From: an uncultured Prevotellaceae bacterium
GTDB lineage: Bacteria; Bacteroidota; Bacteroidia; Bacteroidales; Bacteroidaceae
Reading direction: 5' to 3'
Assembly: GCA_946415695.1 (NCBI GenBank)
Contig: CAMKTM010000034.1
Span: 1-14,806 of the forward strand
DNA: 14,806 nucleotides
Shown: one piece after another, positions 5,529-12,133 of the stretch
Numbering within the stretch: the stretch's first letter is position 1
Layout of the letters: the number at the start of each line of letters is the position of its first letter
Notes under the pieces: generated by a model
What the model was told of the DNA's origin: nothing
The model's database searches: none
What the model saw: the letters and a program-made list of their open reading frames with translations, nothing else
Translations under genes and position numbers: made by a program

Positions 5529-8500
5529 TTACTTAATCAGGATATAGCCTCTGCGAGTTGCCATGTTGCCTCTGAAGTCGAGAGCGGAGTAAGCAATCTC
5601 GTAGGTGTAGCCGCTTACCAATCCCTTGACATCAATCATGCGCTGGTTGCCATCGAGGACTGTGTTCATCTCACCTGTGTTGGCAGCTTTCAACTTAGCC
5701 AGACAATCGGCATCTCCATCCTGAGCGCTCTTGCCTCCCTTGAAGACGTTGGTAACTGCGATGTGCTTTCTTGCGAATGGAACAAGGATTTCCATAGTCT
5801 TTGAGGTGGCATAGATCTTCAGATCGGTCTTAGACATCTCTGTGGGATATGTCTTAGTACCACTGATCAGTTTGAAGCCGTTGGCATCCTCTGTTACCAT
5901 GAAGGGACGCAACTGATAGTTAATGCCGTTGACAGCGTTGACAATGATGTCGTTGATCTTGTCAAGATACTTGTGAAGCTTGCCAACGCCCTTGCCGCCG
6001 AGTACACTGTCAATTGCGTCGTCAATGGTCTTCTCGTAATTGTTAATCTTAGCGAGAGTGTTGTTTGCCTCGTCGATAATCTTCTTGAGATCGGTCATCA
6101 TCTTGTTGACATCGCTGACAACATCCTGAGTCTGACCCCAGATGTCTTGAATCTCATTACGCAGGTCGTAAGTGAATTCGAGGTGGAGGACAGGCGTTGT
6201 GCTGCTGCTCAGGTCAATCACCTGGCTCAAGTTGATGTTGGAACCTGTAGAAGTGAGGGTAGAACCGCTGACATTTGCTACATTCTTGCCGTCAATGACG
6301 ATTGTGCCGCCGGCTGTGAAGTTGGTAGTAAAGTTAGTAACCTCTGCCATGTCATACCATACATAGTTAACTTTGGCATCATTCTGTACAGGAATAACGA
6401 GTTGGCAGGGAACAGGATTGCCAGTTGTTACATCACCTGAAACAACGAGTGTGGGAACCGTAACTGCAGGATTAGCAGTGTCAATCAGAAGATTGCTGGG
6501 AATGCTTGTGATTGTTGTGCCATCAACTGTCAAAGGCTGAGCGAACCTTACAGGTATAGAAGAGTTCTCACCCAGTACCATGTGGTAGGTAAGACCGTCG
6601 ATCTTCACGTCATCACCCACGGTAATCTCAAACTTGGCAACGAGGCTTGGGTCAAGATCCTTCAGTGCGATGTTCTTAATGTTGAATTTGAGGATCATTT
6701 CAATCAACTGTGAGTTGTTGAGGCTTTGGAAAGCAGTGTGAACCTTATTCTTCAACTGCCTGTCAATTGATGCCAGCAGATTCTCGACACGTTCGTAGCC
6801 AGGAACAGTTACATAGTGGAAGTCCTTACCAAAATCCAAACCGAGAGGCTTGAGGGCTGTGGCTGCCAGATTGTACTGTGAATAAACAGCTTGCGTTTGA
6901 TCGTTAACATCTTGGTATTGGCACTTCAAGCCGCTCTTCTCGAGTCTCAGAGTGCGGATGACATCGTAAACACTGGTAGCCAGTTCGTCCAAACCGGTAT
7001 GCCCTGCAGACATCATACCATCGGCGATTGCCTTGAACTGATTCTTTGCTACAACAGCCAGATCCTTAATAGCAGCTTCGTTGAATGGACGCTCAACGTT
7101 CTTCAAATCTGTATTCTTAACGTATGCGTCAGCAGCATAGAAGCCGTTTTGGGTTGCGCGAGTGTAACCCCATTGCAGCGAAACTTGGCTGAGGCCAACA
7201 TTTTCGAGTTTGAAGAATGACTCTTCATCTTTCGTGTTGACAACGCTCAATTTCAGGTTGTTGAAGTTTGCTGAAGTTGGGTTGATGGTCATAAATACTT
7301 TGCCAGCGTATGCATATCCGTCCTTGTCGCCTGTCAGTAGAGGAAGTGTTGCTTCATACTCAAACAAAGGATTGGTTTCGGAAAGACCGAGCATCTCAAA
7401 GTCTTTGTCTGTGAGAGCTTCTGACGCATCAATATAATGTGCAGTCTTTTTCGTTGGGAAGGAACCATCCCACTTGGGCTCTCCATAGTAAGCTGAAATA
7501 ATGTAAGGCTCAACGCCAGGAATGTAGAATGAACCGAACATGGTGTTGTATGTGCCCTGGATGGTGATGCCAGTTACCATGCTGCCCAGATACTTCTGCA
7601 AGTCTTCTAAGCTTTGTGTTAAGTCCTTAACCTTATTGCCAAGATTTGCAATGTTTTTCTCTGCGTTCTGGATACGAGTTACAAGGTTGTCAATACGATC
7701 ATTTAAGTAATCCAAACGTGTACCAATGTTGGTTATATTAGTCTGAATGTTACTTACGGTTTGGTTTGTAGAAATCAAACCTTTCTCAATTTCCTTCACG
7801 GAGGTGTTATTGGAAATCTGCTGGTCAATCTGCTTGTCAATTTGATTGAGTGTTTTAGTGGTTGTTTCCTTCCATGTCTCGAGTTCAGTGATACGTGTAA
7901 GGAAAGAAGACAGTTCTGATGGGTCAGCGCCTGTGATGTTCTTGAGGGCATCAATGAGTTCAGCCTTGGTCACATAATCCTTGAGGCCCTGATTGATATC
8001 GTCAACCTTGTACGTGAGGATAGAGATGTCGGTATTCATGTTACCCATTTCTTTGAGGCAGTCAGCGATGTGGGCGTTGAGTGCCTTGGTGAGAGCATCA
8101 ACAAAGTCTTCCAAGTCTTCCAGGTCATCTCCCAGATGGTTCAGGTCATCCTTGTCGGCCTTTTGGTTCACCATGTTGTAAAGTTGCTGCAAGGCATCCT
8201 TGTCGCCCTTCTGATTAATCATGTCAACAAGTTGCTGAAGAGCAGCCTGTACGTCAGACTTGTCTGCTTTTTCTGTAACCATTTTGCCCAGCTGGTCAAG
8301 AACGGTCTTAATCCATTCGATGTCGTTAGCATTGACAGCGATGTTCTTTGCATTCTCGTCGATGTCTGTGCGGAGACCCTTCTCAACATCGTTAATCTGT
8401 TTAACGAGAGCCAACTCTAAAGCAGCAATCTCAGACTGAAGTTGCAGTTTAGCATTCTCGAGGTTGAGAGCGCATTCGGTCTTGGCCTTATCCAGTTCTC

Positions 8501-9908
8501 CCTGTAAAGCGGTCAGGTCGTTGCTCAGCTTCGTGTAATTGTCCGTCAGCTTGGTGACGTTGTCGTTGGTGGTCTTCAGAGAATTCTCGAGGTTTTCAAT
8601 CTTCGTCTTGTTCTCAGTTACCTGTGGAACGAGGGTGCTGACAGTCTGCTGGAGAGTCTTGACATCATCCTGCAGGTTTGTGATGTTAGCTTCGTTCACA
8701 GCAACGCGAGCAGTCAGCAGGCTGATGGCAGTTTCGTTTTGAGTAGCCTTTGCCATAGCGTCAGCTGCATCCTGCAAAGCTTGCTTGGCAACATCACTTG
8801 CAGTTGTCAGGTCGGTCTTGATGGTTGTGAGATCGTTCTGAATCTTCTGGATGTCTTCTGCGTTCTTCTGGATGTTCTTCGCATTGTTATCAATGTTGGT
8901 GGCATTCTTCAGGATCTCAGCTGCGTTATCTGCAATGGCATCTTTGTTCTTGTCGATGGCATCGCGGAGTTCCTTCGTGTTGTTCTGGAGCTCTGTGGTA
9001 AGGTTCTGGATGGCCGTCTCGTTCATGTTAGCCTTGGTCAGAGCCTCCGTGGCAGCGAGGTTGGCTTTGTTGGCTGTCTCTGTGGCACTCTCGGCCAGAC
9101 TCTTTGCAGCCTCTGCGATTGTCTTTGCAACAGCAGCGTCTGTTACGGCAGCAGCGGCATCTTCCTTAGCCTTTGTGGCAAATTCGAGGGCATTCTTTGC
9201 GTTCTCTGTGGTAGCCTTTGCAATCTCTTCAGCACGTGCAGCAGTCTCCTTGGCGGTGGCGGCATCAGCGAGAGCTGTTGTTATGTTTGCCTCGGCAGCT
9301 ACCATCTTTGCCTCGAGAGTAGCCAGTTTCTCCAGAGCCTCTGTGAACTTGGCAGGATCGCATTCGCATCTTGCCTTCTCAAGCTCAACCTGAAGGTCGG
9401 CAATGGTTTGTGTAATTGTCTGGAAAGCTGCATCGCTCTTTGCAATATGAGCCTGCAAGTCGTTAGCACTGGCTAAGTTGCCAAGGGCGGTGTTAATGCC
9501 GTCGATGAGACTCTGCAACGTGGCAATCTTGGCATCGATTTCTGCCTTCGTGTAAACATCTGTGGCTTTAGCAAGATCTTCAATGATGTCGTTGATGCCA
9601 TCAATCTGGCCTTGCAGACCAGTTTGCACGCCAGTGATGAGACCTGCAACGTCGTCAGGGCATCCGCAAGACTTAACAGTAGCCTTCCAAGCATCCATTT
9701 GTGCCTTCCAGTTCTCGAGGGCAGCAATCTTTGCGGCTAACTCGTCAATACGTTGGTTAAGCGCATCTCTCAACGTTGCATTTTCTGCAATCGTCTGGGT
9801 GCGTAACTCGTTGTACAGATCTTCGTTGGTATCCTTACAAGATACGAACGAACCCACGCTTACTGCTCCTACCAGAAGCATGAGGATTTGAATGAGTTTC
9901 TTTTTCAT
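5529..9908 (-). CDS. Giant coiled-coil cell-surface lipoprotein
   Basis: 1459 residues from the ATG at 9908. A longer reading starting with TTG at 9920 only adds LFSK before a perfect lipoprotein signal, MKKKLIQILMLLVGAVSVGS followed by FVSC, with lipidation expected on C24. Residues ~30-775 are almost wholly coiled coil, with an Ala-rich stretch (~200-290), five IxxN heptads (321-355), more of these near 516-530, and three 16-18-residue KADK/KGDK repeats (543-592). Residues ~780-1245 are mostly beta-rich. A second helical segment (~1250-1335) and a small terminal beta domain (ending RRGYILIK) follow. Paired CxC motifs occur at C81/C83 and C181/C183. The layout suggests a lipid-anchored fibre carrying a globular domain, perhaps an adhesin or an envelope spacer. 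It heads the envelope block with its own promoter; ompA follows after 38 bp. The family is familiar from Bacteroidales, but its function is not known to me. Confidence 0.8.
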   Translation of the reverse strand: MKKKLIQILMLLVGAVSVGSFVSCKDTNEDLYNELRTQTIAENATLRDALNQRIDELAAKIAALENWKAQMDAWKATVKSCGCPDDVAGLITGVQTGLQGQIDGINDIIEDLAKATDVYTKAEIDAKIATLQSLIDGINTALGNLASANDLQAHIAKSDAAFQTITQTIADLQVELEKARCECDPAKFTEALEKLATLEAKMVAAEANITTALADAATAKETAARAEEIAKATTENAKNALEFATKAKEDAAAAVTDAAVAKTIAEAAKSLAESATETANKANLAATEALTKANMNETAIQNLTTELQNNTKELRDAIDKNKDAIADNAAEILKNATNIDNNAKNIQKNAEDIQKIQNDLTTIKTDLTTASDVAKQALQDAADAMAKATQNETAISLLTARVAVNEANITNLQDDVKTLQQTVSTLVPQVTENKTKIENLENSLKTTNDNVTKLTDNYTKLSNDLTALQGELDKAKTECALNLENAKLQLQSEIAALELALVKQINDVEKGLRTDIDENAKNIAVNANDIEWIKTVLDQLGKMVTEKADKSDVQAALQQLVDMINQKGDKDALQQLYNMVNQKADKDDLNHLGDDLEDLEDFVDALTKALNAHIADCLKEMGNMNTDISILTYKVDDINQGLKDYVTKAELIDALKNITGADPSELSSFLTRITELETWKETTTKTLNQIDKQIDQQISNNTSVKEIEKGLISTNQTVSNIQTNITNIGTRLDYLNDRIDNLVTRIQNAEKNIANLGNKVKDLTQSLEDLQKYLGSMVTGITIQGTYNTMFGSFYIPGVEPYIISAYYGEPKWDGSFPTKKTAHYIDASEALTDKDFEMLGLSETNPLFEYEATLPLLTGDKDGYAYAGKVFMTINPTSANFNNLKLSVVNTKDEESFFKLENVGLSQVSLQWGYTRATQNGFYAADAYVKNTDLKNVERPFNEAAIKDLAVVAKNQFKAIADGMMSAGHTGLDELATSVYDVIRTLRLEKSGLKCQYQDVNDQTQAVYSQYNLAATALKPLGLDFGKDFHYVTVPGYERVENLLASIDRQLKNKVHTAFQSLNNSQLIEMILKFNIKNIALKDLDPSLVAKFEITVGDDVKIDGLTYHMVLGENSSIPVRFAQPLTVDGTTITSIPSNLLIDTANPAVTVPTLVVSGDVTTGNPVPCQLVIPVQNDAKVNYVWYDMAEVTNFTTNFTAGGTIVIDGKNVANVSGSTLTSTGSNINLSQVIDLSSSTTPVLHLEFTYDLRNEIQDIWGQTQDVVSDVNKMMTDLKKIIDEANNTLAKINNYEKTIDDAIDSVLGGKGVGKLHKYLDKINDIIVNAVNGINYQLRPFMVTEDANGFKLISGTKTYPTEMSKTDLKIYATSKTMEILVPFARKHIAVTNVFKGGKSAQDGDADCLAKLKAANTGEMNTVLDGNQRMIDVKGLVSGYTYEIAYSALDFRGNMATRRGYILIK

Positions 9909-9990
9909 TTTTGAAAACAATTAGTTAAATAATATATTATGTGTTTATCTCTTTCGCATAGTTCACCCTTGCTCGCGTATAAATACCGCA

Positions 9991-10021
9991 CAAAGGTACG
10001 ACAAGATATAGGAAAATCAAT
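9991..10021 (-). promoter_or_regulatory. Bacteroidota promoter of the giant lipoprotein gene
   Basis: On the - strand TACCTTTG (9991-9998) is an exact TAnnTTTG -7 box. ATTG (10018-10021), one base off TTTG, lies 19 nt upstream as the -33 box. The predicted start is near 9985, giving a leader of about 77 nt that includes an A/T-rich stretch directly before the ATG at 9908. This also supports the ATG over any distant upstream start. Confidence 0.7.
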
Positions 10022-10036
10022 ACAGTGTCAAGCCTC

Positions 10037-10086
10037 GTTTAATTTAATTTAACAGATTTGCCGAAATTGTTTAATAAATTTAACAG
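10037..10086. repeat. Direct repeat pair upstream of the lipoprotein promoter
   Basis: GTTTAATTTAATTTAACAG (10037-10055) and GTTTAATAAATTTAACAG (10069-10086) are near-identical and start 32 nt apart, about three helical turns. They lie directly upstream of the -33 box of the lipoprotein promoter and just past the CPBP gene end. They could be an activator site or an A/T-rich UP-like element. Function is inferred from position and spacing. Confidence 0.5.
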
Positions 10087-10105
10087 GTGCTTTTAGTTCT
10101 TTTGG

Positions 10106-10984
10106 TTAAGTAAATGTGCTTTTTGCTTGTATTTTTCTGTTGGGATAGCAATCCCAGAAGACCTTCATCAGCACGATGCAGAGTATGCCGGAAAACGCCA
10201 TGAAAGTGTATGCGGCGAAGGCGCTTCCGAACCATTCTGCGAAGGATGTGTCTGCCATGTCTTCGCTCAAGGTGTGAAGCAGGACGACTGCAATGCCGTT
10301 ATTAAGGATGTGTAGCAGGGAAGTCAGTACGATGTTGCCTGTGCGGAAATAGATGATGCCGAACAGGATGCCGAGGGGCAGTGCATAGAAGCCTTGTGCA
10401 AGGTTGAGATGTGCGGCGCTGAATGCCAGTGCTGAGACGCTGATTGCCGTCCAGGGGGCTGCGCCTCGGCGCAGCATCTCGCCTTCTATGGCTTCGCGGA
10501 AGAGAAGTTCTTCTGTGACGGGACCTACGATGGCCATTGCTAAGACACCCCAGAAGTTGTGGGACATGGCTTTGGACATCTGTTCCACTATCTCGGGAAG
10601 TTCTATGCCATCGGTCACAACGGATATGCTCAAAGCTCCGAGTACTCCGCCAGCAATGGCCAGAAGTCCGGGGCGCCATGAGATAAGTTTGGTGTTGAGT
10701 GTCGTGTCGAAGCGGATGTTGTGCAGGAGAAAATAGCAACAAAGCACGGCAAGGATGTCCACCGCCATCAGGGCAATTGCAAAGAGCGAGGCGGGTATCT
10801 TTTCGAACAACGGTATGTTTTGTGTCTCGCCAAATGTGTAGGCATCGAATCCCGCGCTATTGTCTGGCGAAAGCAGAATCCCGATGGCGACAATCAGAAC
10901 AGTGCCAAGTCCCTGTGCCAAGAGAAAGACGAGGATGGTCTGGACTGCAGGGAGATACTTATGTAAACTTGTTGTCAGCGCCAT
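10106..10984 (-). CDS. CPBP-family intramembrane metalloprotease
   Basis: 292 residues with about seven to eight hydrophobic segments (for example 15-38, 66-88, 105-122, 146-157, 178-192, 200-212, 217-238, 257-275), so an inner-membrane protein. The three CPBP/Abi (Rce1-like) motifs are present in order: E158-E159-x-x-x-R163 in TEELLFREAI, FSAAH at 188-192, and H225 in LLHILNN. These residues form the catalytic metal site in the family. Bacterial members are linked to bacteriocin self-immunity, CAAX-like processing or signalling; nothing here picks one. It follows the guanine deaminase by 92 bp, and that gap carries a perfect 22-bp tandem duplication ending two bases before the ATG. Family membership is secure; substrate is unknown. 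Confidence 0.88.
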   Translation of the reverse strand: MALTTSLHKYLPAVQTILVFLLAQGLGTVLIVAIGILLSPDNSAGFDAYTFGETQNIPLFEKIPASLFAIALMAVDILAVLCCYFLLHNIRFDTTLNTKLISWRPGLLAIAGGVLGALSISVVTDGIELPEIVEQMSKAMSHNFWGVLAMAIVGPVTEELLFREAIEGEMLRRGAAPWTAISVSALAFSAAHLNLAQGFYALPLGILFGIIYFRTGNIVLTSLLHILNNGIAVVLLHTLSEDMADTSFAEWFGSAFAAYTFMAFSGILCIVLMKVFWDCYPNRKIQAKSTFT

Positions 10985-10986
10985 GC

Positions 10987-11036
10987 GTACTTGTTCTTGT
11001 CGTGACGTGTACTTGTTCTTGTCGTGACGTGTACTT
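10987..11036. repeat. 22-bp tandem repeat abutting the CPBP start codon
   Basis: Two perfect 22-bp units (10987-11008 and 11009-11030), each beginning GTACTTGTTCTTGTCGTGAC on the + strand, are followed by a 6-base partial third (11031-11036). The array ends two bases before the CPBP protease start codon on the - strand, so it forms the last ~50 nt of that gene's leader. Copy-number change would alter the leader length, not the reading frame. Confidence 0.85.
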
Positions 11037-11076
11037 TTTCCTAATGTGGCGAGTTGCGTTTCCCGCGTCCATTGGC

Positions 11077-11559
11077 TCAGTATTTAATCTTGTCGGTTTT
11101 TGCCTCCCAGTCGCGGAATGCTTGCAATGCTTCGTCGCGCATGAAAGCTTCAGTGGGGATGGAGCGTTTGCCGATGGGCCGCTCAATCTCTTCGTAGATG
11201 AACTTGTCGCCGAAACAGATGTCCTCTGCGTCCTGTTTTGTGTTGGCATAGCAGATGCGGCTGATGCTTGCCCAATAGATGGCGCTGAGGCACATGGGGC
11301 ATGGCTCGCAGGAGGTGTAGATGGTGCAGCCTTTCAGCTTGAATGAGCCTTCCCGCTGGCAGGCAGCTCGTATGGCAGTGATTTCGGCATGGGCAGTCGG
11401 GTCGTTATTGGCGGTGACGCGATTGGTTCCTGTGGCAATCACCTTACCGTCTTTGACAATGACGGCACCGAAGGGGCCGCCGCCGTTTGCTACGTTTTCG
11501 ATGCTCAGGTCGATGGCCTGTCGCATGAAGTTTTTATCTTGTGGGGTGGGGAATTCCAT
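11077..11559 (-). CDS. guaD: Guanine deaminase (cytidine/deoxycytidylate deaminase fold)
   Basis: 160 residues, the normal length for the small bacterial guanine deaminase, which turns guanine into xanthine in purine salvage. The zinc site is complete: H57-A-E59 in PTAHAEI, and PCPMC with C87 and C90; E59 is the expected proton shuttle. GGPFGAVIVKDG (26-38), TGTNRVTANNDPTAHAE and the C-terminal part (KQDAEDICFGDKFIYEEI) match the GuaD group rather than the tRNA-adenosine deaminase TadA. The C-terminal segment is swapped between subunits in the B. subtilis enzyme. It is cytosolic, with no signal. It lies 53 bp after the small secreted protein gene and 92 bp before the CPBP protease, likely one transcript from the promoter at 12050-12080. 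Other nucleobase or nucleoside deaminase specificity cannot be excluded. Confidence 0.88.
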   Translation of the reverse strand: MEFPTPQDKNFMRQAIDLSIENVANGGGPFGAVIVKDGKVIATGTNRVTANNDPTAHAEITAIRAACQREGSFKLKGCTIYTSCEPCPMCLSAIYWASISRICYANTKQDAEDICFGDKFIYEEIERPIGKRSIPTEAFMRDEALQAFRDWEAKTDKIKY

Positions 11560-11612
11560 GGCTGTGATGTGAATGATGGGATTCTTCTTAATGGGGAGTT
11601 AGAGGGTGTCGG

Positions 11613-12026
11613 TTAATTCTTTTTTCCCGATTGCTTTGGAGGCTCTTTGCCGTCCTCGATGGCTTGTTGGCGGATGGCTTCGTCAAGAAGTTCCTCGAAG
11701 GTCTTGACGCGGCTCATCTGTTCGTATTCTTCCAGAACTTTGCGGTCGCGAGCATGTTTCTTGTCGCGCTTGCGGTCTTTGATGGCGAAGGGATGCATGA
11801 TCTTGTCGGTTACTTTGCCTCCGATGACATCGCTGACATTGAGTGTGCCGATGCGGGCTGCTTTCTCTCTTTCAATTGTTTGGCGAATAGCGTTGTTGAC
11901 ACGCAGCATAGAGTCGCCGCGCACTTCTATCTGTCTCAGTGTGTCCACGAGCAGAGAGTCGCCCATCGGGGCGGAAAATGCCAGAAGAGGCAATGCGGCA
12001 AGCAGGAGGATGAGTAAGTGTTTCAT
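11613..12026 (-). CDS. Small secreted protein of unknown function
   Basis: 137 residues from the ATG at 12026. A GTG eight codons upstream (12050) lies inside the predicted -7 box and so cannot be the start. The signal peptide is MKHLLILLLAALPLLAFS, with cleavage near FSA|P. The mature protein is short, polar and charged. A helical stretch (about 30-60, RVNNAIRQTIEREKAAR) leads to IGTLNVSDVIGGKVTDKIMHPF (59-80). A very basic run (KDRKRDKKHARDRK, about 83-96), a second helix, and a lysine-rich end (EPPKQSGKKN) follow. The family looks familiar from Bacteroidales, but I cannot name it. It is the first gene of the guaD/CPBP run and probably periplasmic. The basic patch could contact nucleic acid, wall polymer or a membrane; that is a guess. 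Confidence 0.65.
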   Translation of the reverse strand: MKHLLILLLAALPLLAFSAPMGDSLLVDTLRQIEVRGDSMLRVNNAIRQTIEREKAARIGTLNVSDVIGGKVTDKIMHPFAIKDRKRDKKHARDRKVLEEYEQMSRVKTFEELLDEAIRQQAIEDGKEPPKQSGKKN

Positions 12027-12049
12027 ACGTTTCCTTGGATTTTCAGCCA

Positions 12050-12080
12050 CAAAAGTAATTATTTTTTTGTGAATGACAAA
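12050..12080 (-). promoter_or_regulatory. Consensus Bacteroidota promoter for the secreted protein/guaD/CPBP run
   Basis: On the - strand TACTTTTG (12050-12057) is an exact TAnnTTTG -7 box and TTTG (12077-12080) an exact -33 box, 19 nt apart. The predicted start is near 12043, 17 nt before the ATG at 12026, a very short leader. The element interlocks with the + strand promoter at 12066-12097. Confidence 0.78.
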
Positions 12081-12097
12081 AGATTTCCCGAACTTTG
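12066..12097 (+). promoter_or_regulatory. Bacteroidota promoter for the GH92 gene
   Basis: TTTG at 12066-12069 (-33) is followed after 20 nt by GAACTTTG at 12090-12097, one base off TAnnTTTG (-7). The predicted start lies near 12103, about 30 nt before the ATG at 12134. The TTG at 12095 that would extend the reading frame lies inside the -7 box, so it is not the start. Confidence 0.68.
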
Positions 12098-12133
12098 CAC
12101 TCGAAGTTAATACTTTTTTATAATATGTACTCC

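Noticed and set aside
8133..8282. Repeats in the lipoprotein gene as a CRISPR-like array
   Set aside because: The repeats are in frame, degenerate at DNA level and encode coiled-coil units with no spacers.
8739..9476. Cys/Leu-rich + strand open frames opposite the giant lipoprotein
   Set aside because: These are mirror images of the Ala/Lys/Glu-rich coiled-coil codons. The low-complexity composition and absence of a promoter mark them as shadows.
9906..9920. TTG at 9920 as start of the giant lipoprotein
   Set aside because: It adds four residues before a perfect lipoprotein signal sequence. The ATG at 9908 gives the standard basic N-terminus (MKKK).
12024..12097. GTG 12050 (-) and TTG 12095 (+) as starts
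   Set aside because: Both lie inside predicted -7 boxes and would put extra residues ahead of good signal peptides; ATG 12026 and ATG 12134 are preferred.
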